Positions 8,505 through 15,097 of a DNA stretch of 41,979 nt are shown here, piece by piece. Every line of letters starts with the position of its first letter. Position 1 is the stretch's first letter. The notes beneath the pieces were generated by a model. The model saw only the letters and a program-made list of their open reading frames with translations. It was not told the origin of the DNA and did not search any database. The stretch is from Candidatus Tenebribacter davisii. GTDB taxonomy: Bacteria > Cloacimonadota > Cloacimonadia > Cloacimonadales > TCS61. The DNA is taken from the NCBI GenBank assembly GCA_030765535.1, contig JAVCCH010000201.1:1-41979 (forward strand), in the 5' to 3' direction. The translations under genes and the position numbers were made by a program.

Positions 8505-8533
8505 TAAAAATTTTCTATTTGTTAACGAGTCAA
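8505..8533 (-). promoter_or_regulatory. Candidate promoter of the infC operon
   Basis: TTGACT (8533-8528) is followed after 17 nt by TTTTTA (8510-8505) on the minus strand, just upstream of the leader hairpins. The -35 box is good and the -10 box is poor. The same TTGAC-N17-TTTTTAG pattern occurs before hppA. Confidence 0.4.
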
Positions 8534-8925
8534 GTTTTTTATTCTTTTAGCAGAATATAAAGCCAACAAATTTATTTTACTTTTGTTAATATAAATTTTT
8601 CGTAAATAATTTAAAGACATTTTTGTCATATATATGCCATAAATGTCATAATTTGCCATTTTGTCATCTTTTATTATGGTTGGATAGCTAACTCCCACAA
8701 TCATCTAACTCCTTGATTTCATTAATGTTTTGTAACATTTTATTTTGAGCTAATTAATTGTATTTAAATTGGATTATTTATTGCATATATATAATAAATA
8801 TATGTTATACATGAATTGGGAAATATAGGTAAATTGTAATGATATGAAGAAAGTACTTGTCAAATTAATGTCATTTACAACATTTATGTTTTCAAATTTG
8901 GAGAAATAAACAGAAAGGAGGCAAA
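8534..8925. other. Intergenic region between divergent units
   Basis: About 390 bp separate the infC promoter from the first small ORF of the peptide cassette. The region is very AT-rich. A 60-codon minus-strand reading frame (8522-8704) lacks a ribosome binding site and looks like chance. Apart from a candidate plus-strand promoter near 8769-8795, I see no conserved RNA structure; a c-di-GMP riboswitch was looked for because HD-GYP genes follow, and its core motifs were not found. Confidence 0.5.
8769..8798 (+). promoter_or_regulatory. Candidate promoter of the peptide cassette
   Basis: TTGGAT (8769-8774) is followed by TATAAT (8790-8795, 15-nt spacer) or TAATAA (17-nt spacer). It lies about 130 bp upstream of the first small ORF with a strong ribosome binding site. 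In such AT-rich DNA TATAAT-like strings are common, so this is tentative. Confidence 0.3.
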
Positions 8926-8994
8926 ATGAAAAGATTCTGTATTTCTAACTTTTTAGAAATAGCTTTTGTATTTACGTTCTTCAAATGTGTCTGA
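8926..8994 (+). CDS. 22-codon ORF with strong RBS; leader peptide or 5' piece of a frameshifted secreted protein
   Basis: ATG at 8926 has one of the best ribosome binding sites in the window (AGAAAGGAGG, 5 nt away). It encodes MKRFCISNFLEIAFVFTFFK plus Cys-Val and a stop. The basic start and hydrophobic core look like a signal peptide cut short. The downstream ORF 8985-9233 continues in the -1 frame and overlaps its end. It may be the N-terminal half of a frameshifted secreted protein or a short leader peptide; the sequence does not decide between them. Confidence 0.35.
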   Translation: MKRFCISNFLEIAFVFTFFKCV

Positions 8995-9233
8995 GATTAG
9001 ATAAACTAAAAATTGAAAAATATCAAATACAAAATTTATCCAAGCAGAATATTTTTGTTTTAGCTTCAAATAACAAAAGAAAATTAACACAAAATATAAA
9101 TATATCCCACAGTAATCAAACTATCATTAAAATTCCAATTTTTATAACCACAAGTGATAAATTATATTCATCCGGATTTGAATCCTCTAATATAAATAAT
9201 CGAATTTTGAAAAGTAAACTAATAATAAATTAA
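8985..9233 (+). CDS. 82-codon Asn/Ile/Lys-rich ORF, possibly the frameshifted body of a secreted protein
   Basis: The frame stays open for 82 codons in AT-rich DNA where chance stops are frequent, and ends 19 bp before the next gene of the cassette, as an operon member would. Its own ATG has no ribosome binding site and overlaps the end of the 22-codon ORF. Joining the two by one frameshift would give a protein of about 100 aa with a signal peptide. The product is polar and low in complexity (KLKIEKYQIQNLSKQNIF), and it lacks the AQGD motif of the two following genes. I recognise no family; decay, sequencing error or programmed shift are all possible. Confidence 0.35.
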   Translation: MCLRLDKLKIEKYQIQNLSKQNIFVLASNNKRKLTQNINISHSNQTIIKIPIFITTSDKLYSSGFESSNINNRILKSKLIIN

Positions 9234-9252
9234 AGATTTAAGGAGTGTTAAA

Positions 9253-9528
9253 ATGAAAAAGAATTTAAGTTTTTTCGTAGTTGCAGCTTTCATAATTTCA
9301 GTAATTTACGTTTTTGCTATTATCAATAGCAGTAATGATCTTTCAAATAATACTGTTTCAAAAAGTAACATTTGCACTGCTCAAGGTGACTTTATGCCAG
9401 CTCCGTATGAGCAAGTAATTGATGAAGAGATATCTATCGAAAAAAGAGTTCTGATCTGCAGTGCTCAAGGTGATGTAAGACCACCTGCATGGGATGAAGA
9501 AGAAAACGAAACCACAAGTGGAAGTTAA
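9253..9528 (+). CDS. Small secreted protein with two AQGD-P motifs (putative peptide precursor, short paralogue)
   Basis: The 91-aa product has a signal peptide (MKKNLSFFVVAAFIISVIY, likely cleavage after VFA at residue 22), a polar stretch, then two related motifs: CTAQGDFMPAPYEQ from Cys41 and CSAQGDVRPPAWDEE from Cys69. Start is ATG with AAGGAG 8 nt upstream. It aligns without gaps over the first 80 residues with the next gene, including both cysteines, and so is its unexpanded paralogue. It is acidic and has no catalytic domain. I know no described family with this motif. A secreted peptide precursor, a cell-surface ligand or an acidic cation-binding protein are all possible. Confidence 0.85.
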   Translation: MKKNLSFFVVAAFIISVIYVFAIINSSNDLSNNTVSKSNICTAQGDFMPAPYEQVIDEEISIEKRVLICSAQGDVRPPAWDEEENETTSGS

Positions 9529-9557
9529 AAAAAATTAAATAAAAAAGGAGAATCAAA

Positions 9558-10148
9558 ATGAAAAAGAATCTTGGTTTAATCGTATTAGTAGCAGCAGTAG
9601 TATCAGTAATTAATGTTTTTGCTATTGTTAATAGTAGTAATGACACATCAATCAAAGCAGTTGTAAAAAGTAATCTATGTACAGCTCAAGGTGACTTTAT
9701 GCCTGCTCCGTTCGAAGAGATTATAGTTGAAGAAAGCTCAAATGAAATCAATGGTAATATCTGTAGTGCTCAGGGTGATGTAAGACCACCATCATGGGAT
9801 GAAGAAGATAATGAAAAAATCACAGCAAGTGCTCAAGGTGATGTAAGACCACCATCATGGGATGAAGAAGATAATGAAAAAATCACAGCAAGTGCTCAAG
9901 GTGATGTAAGACCACCTTCATGGGATGAAAAAGATAATGAAAAAATCACAGCAAGTGCTCAAGGTGATGTAAGACCACCTTCATGGGATGAAAAAGATAA
10001 TGAAAAAATCACAGCAAGTGCTCAAGGTGATGTAAGACCACCATCATGGGATGAAGAAGATAATGAAAAAATCACAGCAAGTGCTCAAGGTGATGTAAGA
10101 CCACCATCATGGGATGAAGAAGAAGACAAAACAACGAGTGTATGTTAA
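9558..10148 (+). CDS. Secreted tandem-repeat protein, six SAQGDVRPPSWDE units (putative multi-copy peptide precursor)
   Basis: The 196-aa product has a signal peptide (MKKNLGLIVLVAAVVSVIN, likely cleavage after Ala22). A first divergent motif CTAQGDFMPAPFEE starts at Cys41. Six copies of SAQGDVRPPSWDE follow, starting at residues 70, 91, 112, 133, 154 and 175, separated by the linker (E/K)DNEKITA. The last copy ends in EEDKTTSVC. Only the first repeat keeps the preceding Cys69; later units have Ala. ATG has AAGGAG 7 nt upstream. The arrangement of a signal peptide plus identical short modules with a regular linker is typical of precursors cut into several copies of a peptide, but no processing site is proven and no modification enzyme is adjacent. 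Confidence 0.9.
   Translation: MKKNLGLIVLVAAVVSVINVFAIVNSSNDTSIKAVVKSNLCTAQGDFMPAPFEEIIVEESSNEINGNICSAQGDVRPPSWDEEDNEKITASAQGDVRPPSWDEEDNEKITASAQGDVRPPSWDEKDNEKITASAQGDVRPPSWDEKDNEKITASAQGDVRPPSWDEEDNEKITASAQGDVRPPSWDEEEDKTTSVC
9765..10145 (+). repeat. In-frame 63-bp tandem repeat, five full copies plus a variant sixth
   Basis: Each 63-bp unit (21 codons, beginning AGTGCTCAAGGTGATGTAAG) repeats from 9765 to 10079, with a diverged end unit to 10145. Units differ at only a few bases: CAG/CAA in unit 1, CCATCA/CCTTCA, and GAA/AAA in units 3 and 4 (DEE to DEK). Adjacent units 3 and 4 share the same changes, which suggests recent duplication by slippage or unequal exchange. Confidence 0.95.
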
Positions 10149-10167
10149 TTATAAAAGATAAAAATAA

Positions 10168-10836
10168 ATGATAGATTTCATTCAGCAATACGGCACAATA
10201 ATATTGCGCCCAATTACGTTAATTAGTTGGCTTTTTATTTATATAAAAACCAAGAACTCAAAATTTTCGAAATATAATATCACACTATTTATGATATTTC
10301 TTTTGATATTTATTATCTGGAATACTTTTGCACTTATATTCTCAGATTCTGTAATAATTGCTAGATACATTTATCTTTTCTTTTGGTTTACTGTAACGAT
10401 TTTTGAATTTTTCGTCATATTAAAGGCACTCTTTATTTCTCTTAATCTGGGGAAGAGTCAGAATAAAATATTAGTGATAATTTTGCTGATTTTATCAACT
10501 CCGGTCATTTTGGCTGCAATACTTTCACATACAAAAAGAACTTATAACCCAATAAATACAACTGATTTCTATAATATCATTTTGTTATTATGTGGAACTG
10601 TTGTCATACTAAGAAATATTTTGTCTATTGGGAATTTTGTAGAAAATGTTGAATCATTCTTCATTTTTTCAGGATTTGCCCTTTATTTTGGACTACACAT
10701 ATTAGCAACGAATACAGTTTCATTAAATTTTTACCATTATTGGTTTTTTGGACAATATGCAACATTGATCAGTTTAATATATTGGATAGGGAGTGTATTT
10801 TTTATATGGAAAATCAAATCCAAGCCTTTGTTTTAA
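10168..10836 (+). CDS. Seven-helix integral membrane protein, putative receptor module
   Basis: The 222-aa product is strongly hydrophobic, with seven likely membrane helices (about residues 9-27, 36-58, 62-90, 99-118, 134-150, 160-180 and 195-216) and short loops. It has no catalytic motif. Size and layout resemble the seven-helix N-terminal sensory regions found on bacterial histidine kinases and cyclases, but I cannot name a family. It starts 19 bp after the repeat protein with only a weak ribosome binding site, and its last 31 bp overlap the PAS-HD-GYP gene in the -1 frame. Context suggests it is the membrane input for that HD-GYP protein and possibly senses the secreted peptides. Confidence 0.85.
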   Translation: MIDFIQQYGTIILRPITLISWLFIYIKTKNSKFSKYNITLFMIFLLIFIIWNTFALIFSDSVIIARYIYLFFWFTVTIFEFFVILKALFISLNLGKSQNKILVIILLILSTPVILAAILSHTKRTYNPINTTDFYNIILLLCGTVVILRNILSIGNFVENVESFFIFSGFALYFGLHILATNTVSLNFYHYWFFGQYATLISLIYWIGSVFFIWKIKSKPLF

Positions 10837-11984
10837 TATCTTCAATTACATTGGCACTTTTCGTACTTATAAGTGTATATCTTATTATTAGGTTAAAGTT
10901 AAATGATATACTATTGAAGAGATCCGAAGGAAAACTCAAGAATTTTAATGAGACACTTCAATATATGGTTGCTGAAAAAACAGAAGAATTACAAATATCA
11001 GAGAAAAAATTTAAGAATTTATATGAGTTGAATAAAGAGGTACTAGAGAATTCACCTGCTGGAATAATCAAATTGAATAGAAAGCATGAAATAGAATTTT
11101 TGAATCATGAAAGTTTATCAATATTATTACCTGAAAACAAAAATCAGGATGATATGCTTGGACAATTAATTTCACAGATCCCACAGTTCAATAGAGCTGG
11201 ATGGGCAAGTCTATTGATCCAGTTAAAAAAAGGTAAGGAAATTGAAGGTGAAGAGACATTTATTCAACAAAGTAAAAAATCTATTGTTAAGGTTAAAGGA
11301 GTTCCGGTTTACGAAGAGGGAATTTATTCTGGAGCGGTACTTCTTCTCAATGATAATACTGAAAGTATCCTAGCTGAAGATAAATTAAAACAAAGCTTTA
11401 CAATGCTACAAAAAGCTACCGGAGATATTATCCAAGCTATGTCTTATACATCAGAGATAAGAGATCCATATACTGCAGGTCATCAAAAAAAGGTAGCCGA
11501 ACTTGCTGTTGCTATAGGTAAAGAGATGAACATTAATGAGGAACAATTGCAAGGTGTCAAATTTGCGGCAATGATACACGATATTGGCAAGATCTCAGTT
11601 CCGTCTGATATTCTATCAAAACCGGGAAAAATTGGTAAAACAGAATTTGAAGTAGTAAAAGGACATAGTCAAACTGGATACGAGCTTCTTGATAAAATTA
11701 ACTTTCCATGGCCTATATCAATTATTGTTTATCAACATCATGAAAAACTAGATGGAAGTGGATATCCAAATGGTTTAAAAGGAGACGAAATTTTACTTGA
11801 AGCAAAGATCATTGCAGTTGCAGATACGGTAGAGGCAATGACCTCTCATCGTCCATATAGACCAGCGTTAGGTATTGACAAAGCTCTTGATGAGATCATA
11901 ACGAACAAGGGAAGGTTATATGAACCAGCAGTTGTTGATGCTTGCGTTCACTTGTTTAAACAAGGGTTTAAATTTACAAATTAA
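10806..11984 (+). CDS. PAS-HD-GYP protein, putative c-di-GMP phosphodiesterase
   Basis: From ATG at 10806 the protein has 392 aa: one membrane helix (about 8-28), a coiled coil (about 38-80), a PAS domain (about 85-200) and an HD-GYP domain (about 220-385). The HD-GYP signatures are present: RDPYTAGHQKKVAELA, MIHDIGKISVPSDILSKPGK, QHHEKLDGSGYPNGLKGDEI and HRPYRPALGIDKAL. HD-GYP enzymes hydrolyse cyclic dinucleotides, usually c-di-GMP. A frame open back to 10740 gives 22 more residues, but ATG 10806 begins cleanly before the helix. GGGAG lies 12 nt upstream, a long spacing. Overlap with the seven-helix gene suggests coupled translation and a two-protein receptor-effector. Confidence 0.93.
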   Translation: MENQIQAFVLISSITLALFVLISVYLIIRLKLNDILLKRSEGKLKNFNETLQYMVAEKTEELQISEKKFKNLYELNKEVLENSPAGIIKLNRKHEIEFLNHESLSILLPENKNQDDMLGQLISQIPQFNRAGWASLLIQLKKGKEIEGEETFIQQSKKSIVKVKGVPVYEEGIYSGAVLLLNDNTESILAEDKLKQSFTMLQKATGDIIQAMSYTSEIRDPYTAGHQKKVAELAVAIGKEMNINEEQLQGVKFAAMIHDIGKISVPSDILSKPGKIGKTEFEVVKGHSQTGYELLDKINFPWPISIIVYQHHEKLDGSGYPNGLKGDEILLEAKIIAVADTVEAMTSHRPYRPALGIDKALDEIITNKGRLYEPAVVDACVHLFKQGFKFTN

Positions 11985-12001
11985 ATATAAAAGGATGTTT
12001 T

Positions 12002-14062
12002 TTGATTCATAAAATTTATATCGTAATTATTATAATATTTATTGGTATTTTTTTGAATGCTTTGACTATTCCGTATTCTGATAAACCACTTATCTCAGAT
12101 CAAAATCAAATAAATGATTTCCTTTGCAGTATCCCACCCGATTCAACTAAAATTGAACTAGAAACAAAATGCTGGATCTGGCATGATAATAATTATCTAA
12201 ATATTTATTGGGAAGCTGAAACTGATGAAAATTTTATTATTGGTAAATATTCTTCTAATGATGTATCAGCCCAAGCTGATCAACTTTCTGTACAGATAAT
12301 AACTGATCTTACGAATTATTACTCTTATGGATTTATGGCATATCCACTTGAAAATAAAACTGATTTTGTCCGTTCTTTTTCACATGACATAAATTATGAT
12401 TGGAATAGTAATTACGAATACTCATCTACTAATCAGAATTCTAAATGGACTGTAATGATGAAAATCCCATTTAAAGATCTAAGATTTAATGGGAAACCAC
12501 CTTATCATTGGAAAATTATCCTGTCTCGTTATCTAAAAAATGACGATAAACATTACATAGTCCCATATATAACAGCACAAATGGGAAAAGACTATTTTAG
12601 AGATGCAATAGATATCACTATCAATGAAGAAATTCGAAATAATAGTAACTTTTATATTCGACCCTTTTCAATTATAAAAGCTGATCTGCTTGATAAGAAA
12701 ATTCAGTTTGATTCTGAAAGTTTTGGACTTGATTTTTCCCTTAAACCGACTTCTTCTACAAAATTGAAATTAACATACAATCCTGATTTTTCAGATATTC
12801 CAATAGATGATGAAACTAATGATTTTAATTCTAAATATGCTCCATCTTATGCTGAGAATAGATATTTCTTTATTAAAGATTTCAATGTCTTAGGCGTGAA
12901 TTCAACAACCTTCTATTCACGTCAAATTGTACAACCGGATTTTGCGGTTAAATTCACCGGAAAAACAGGTAATTTAACTTATGGAGCATTATCTTCAAAA
13001 GTAAAACAAGTAGCTAATTCATCTGGTTTTATTGTAAACTCCAAAGATATTTATAACATTGTTGCAGTAAAACCAGCGACAGATCATTTCAACCTCCAAT
13101 TTACAATTTTAAACAGAATGAATGAAAATTATCATAATGAAGTACTTCACATAAAACCGAATTGGGAATTTATCAAAGACCAATGTCTTTGGTTTGATAT
13201 AAATCTTTCAACAAAGAAATCAATTGGAGAAAAACATAAAAATGGTTATTATGGAATAGCTGGATATGATTATAAAAATGATGAGTTCAGCTTCACAATG
13301 AGTGCAACACAAATGAGTAAAAATTACTCAGTAGATATGGGAAAGATCTATGAAGATGATTATTATGGTTGGAACTTTTATTCAACACTTAGAAAAGAAT
13401 TTATTAATAAATTTTTCCGTTCGATCACAACTAATATTAATACCAGTGAAGAAATCAACAATACAACTAGTAAACTTTTAGAACGATATGCCCGGTTTGC
13501 TTTAAATCTCAATTCCAATAATAATTTTGATATTGATTTTTATGGCACTTCAGTAAAAGAATTATCTTCTGATAAATATTTTGACAAGTATCATGTTTGC
13601 TTGCAATTAACTTGGGAAAAATCAAACTTGATTAAATCCTTTTTTGGTTTTAGTTATGTAAACGATCTTATTTACAAATTGAATGATGATTATAAAGCTC
13701 GCTATCTCCAATTCGGTATACGTGGAGTTATTGATAAATATTTTTCTTATATAATTACAGCCGATAACATATTTTATTTTAACTTACAAGAAACTGAAAT
13801 TGTCGATGATAATTATTGGTTATCAAATATTGATATTTCCTTTAGCCTATCAAATGATCTAAGTCTTACAAGCGGTATTCGATTTAATAATTATGAGACA
13901 TCTGATCATTCTCAACACATAGGAATATTTTCAAATCTTCGTTGGCAGTTTTTAAAGCAAAGTCATATTTACCTGGGTTATAATTCCGCTAACAATAAAA
14001 TAAATGGAAAAAATGAATTTAATTATCAACAAGCATATTTCAAGATTTCTTATTTATTTTGA
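12002..14062 (+). CDS. CBM9-like / DUF5916 outer-membrane beta-barrel protein
   Basis: The 686-aa protein has an N-terminal signal segment (about 1-21), a CBM9-like beta-sandwich (about 40-210, with IYWEAETDENF and WTVMMKIPFKDLRF), then a long outer-membrane-type barrel of the DUF5916 kind. The junction YNPDFSDI, then ENRYFFIKDF and FYSRQI, is characteristic of that family. The C terminus ends in alternating aromatic residues (AYFKISYLF) like other barrels. Start is TTG at 12002 with AAAGGA 8 nt upstream. It follows the HD-GYP gene by 17 bp, so it is probably in the same transcript. Function of DUF5916 barrels is unknown; transport of a carbohydrate or, here, passage of the peptides are possibilities. 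Confidence 0.85.
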   Translation: MIHKIYIVIIIIFIGIFLNALTIPYSDKPLISDQNQINDFLCSIPPDSTKIELETKCWIWHDNNYLNIYWEAETDENFIIGKYSSNDVSAQADQLSVQIITDLTNYYSYGFMAYPLENKTDFVRSFSHDINYDWNSNYEYSSTNQNSKWTVMMKIPFKDLRFNGKPPYHWKIILSRYLKNDDKHYIVPYITAQMGKDYFRDAIDITINEEIRNNSNFYIRPFSIIKADLLDKKIQFDSESFGLDFSLKPTSSTKLKLTYNPDFSDIPIDDETNDFNSKYAPSYAENRYFFIKDFNVLGVNSTTFYSRQIVQPDFAVKFTGKTGNLTYGALSSKVKQVANSSGFIVNSKDIYNIVAVKPATDHFNLQFTILNRMNENYHNEVLHIKPNWEFIKDQCLWFDINLSTKKSIGEKHKNGYYGIAGYDYKNDEFSFTMSATQMSKNYSVDMGKIYEDDYYGWNFYSTLRKEFINKFFRSITTNINTSEEINNTTSKLLERYARFALNLNSNNNFDIDFYGTSVKELSSDKYFDKYHVCLQLTWEKSNLIKSFFGFSYVNDLIYKLNDDYKARYLQFGIRGVIDKYFSYIITADNIFYFNLQETEIVDDNYWLSNIDISFSLSNDLSLTSGIRFNNYETSDHSQHIGIFSNLRWQFLKQSHIYLGYNSANNKINGKNEFNYQQAYFKISYLF

Positions 14063-14146
14063 TAATATTATTATATTAAATTCAGTATAATTAACTAAAA
14101 GATCATTTTATCCTGTAGAAAATAATTAATTATCCGTAACTATCTA

Positions 14147-14155
14147 TGTTATAAT
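14147..14155 (+). promoter_or_regulatory. Candidate extended -10 promoter for the nuoE cluster
   Basis: TGTTATAAT is a perfect extended -10 element 96 bp before the nuoE ATG; no good -35 precedes it. A TTGACA at 14185-14190 is also present but lacks a matching -10. Transcription from 14147 would include the leader hairpin at 14212-14236. Confidence 0.4.
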
Positions 14156-14211
14156 ATATTAAAGCATATTCACTTAAAAAACATTTGACACTCATTTCCA
14201 TATTAAAAAAA

Positions 14212-14236
14212 CCTTCCCCTAATAGTATCTTTGGGG
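14212..14236 (+). promoter_or_regulatory. Leader hairpin covering the nuoE ribosome binding site
   Basis: CTTCCCC and GGGGGAG can form a 7-bp stem around a 13-nt loop. The right arm contains the only GGAG upstream of the nuoE ATG. It has no T-tract, so it is not a terminator; folding would hide the ribosome binding site and could lower translation. Confidence 0.4.
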
Positions 14237-14250
14237 GAGTAGAATAAATT

Positions 14251-14748
14251 ATGAAATTTAAGACCGAGATCGATATTACAATCAACAAATTTATTGGGAA
14301 AAAAGGTGCCTTAATTCCACTTTTACAAGAAGTGCAGACTCTAGAAGGTTATCTGGAAAAAGACACAATGCGTTATTTATCTGAAAAAACAGGATTTAAA
14401 ATTTCTAAATTATACGGTGTTGCTACATTCTATTCCATGTTCCGCCTCAAACCACAAGGTAAATACACAGTGCGTGTGTGCAAAGGAACAGCCTGTCATG
14501 TAGCTGGTGCAAATATAATCTATGATACAATACTCAATGAATTGGGATTAGCTAACGGAGAAGACACAAGTAGAGACAAACTCTTTACCATTGTTGAGGT
14601 AGCCTGCCTGGGCTGTTGCGGTTTAGCACCAGCCATTATGATCAATGAAGATGTTCACGGTAAATTATCATCTGAAAAAGCCAGGAAGGTTATTCAGGAA
14701 ATCCGTTCTAAGGAAGGAGGAAATAATGAATCTAGAAAACTTACGTAA
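14251..14748 (+). CDS. nuoE: NuoE/HndA-like [2Fe-2S] subunit
   Basis: The 165-aa protein matches the 24-kDa NuoE family: a helical N-terminal part with LLQEVQTLEGYL and YGVATFYSMFRLKPQGKY, then a thioredoxin-like [2Fe-2S] domain with CKGTACHVAGA and VEVACLGCCGLAPAIMIN giving the four cluster cysteines (C-x4-C and CLGC). In bifurcating complexes this subunit relays electrons next to the NuoF-like flavoprotein. Its end overlaps the next gene by 23 bp. Together with the downstream genes it fits the small subunit of an Stn/Hnd-type complex. Confidence 0.93.
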   Translation: MKFKTEIDITINKFIGKKGALIPLLQEVQTLEGYLEKDTMRYLSEKTGFKISKLYGVATFYSMFRLKPQGKYTVRVCKGTACHVAGANIIYDTILNELGLANGEDTSRDKLFTIVEVACLGCCGLAPAIMINEDVHGKLSSEKARKVIQEIRSKEGGNNESRKLT

Positions 14749-15085
14749 TATCAGAGAAAAAGCACAGACCGTAAAAAAACAATCAACTGAAAAAGGTCAA
14801 ATAAAACTGATCGTAAGCATGTCTACCAGTGGTATTGCCGCAGGAGCAAGAGCAGTGATGACCACCATCATGGAAGAAATCAAAGAACGTAATATTGAAA
14901 ATGTAATAATTGCTCAAACCGGAGAAAAAGGTCTGCAAACAAAAGAACCAATTGTTATTGTAGAAGCTAAGGATCAACCACGAATCATTTATGGAAATGT
15001 AACCCCGGAAATAATCAAAATGATTATCGTAGAACATATTTTGAACAACCAACCTGTTCAAAAATATATATTCCATACAGAATAA
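14726..15085 (+). CDS. HndB-like thioredoxin-fold subunit lacking cluster cysteines
   Basis: ATG at 14726 follows GGAAGGAGG closely and gives 119 aa; an upstream in-frame extension to 14645 lies inside nuoE and has no ribosome binding site. IKLIVSMSTSGIAAGARAVM and EPIVIVEAKDQPRIIYGNVTPE match the thioredoxin-like ferredoxin fold seen in HndB and at the N terminus of NuoF-like HydB proteins. The product contains no cysteine at all; positions normally used for a [2Fe-2S] cluster are Ser or other residues. It is therefore probably structural. It overlaps nuoE and precedes nuoF by 12 bp. Confidence 0.85.
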   Translation: MNLENLRNIREKAQTVKKQSTEKGQIKLIVSMSTSGIAAGARAVMTTIMEEIKERNIENVIIAQTGEKGLQTKEPIVIVEAKDQPRIIYGNVTPEIIKMIIVEHILNNQPVQKYIFHTE

Positions 15086-15097
15086 ACTGGAGACTTT

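Noticed and set aside
8522-8704. 60-codon minus-strand ORF upstream of infC
   Set aside because: No ribosome binding site, overlaps the likely infC promoter, and composition looks like AT-rich non-coding DNA.
8796-8925. c-di-GMP riboswitch before the HD-GYP cassette
   Set aside because: The conserved GEMM core sequences could not be found in the leader.
9765-10145. Regular repeats resembling a CRISPR array
   Set aside because: The 63-bp units are contiguous without unique spacers and stay in frame within a secreted protein gene.
9253-10148. Ribosomally made graspetide or lasso-peptide precursors
   Set aside because: No ATP-grasp, cyclase or lasso protease gene is in the neighbourhood, and both proteins have ordinary signal peptides.
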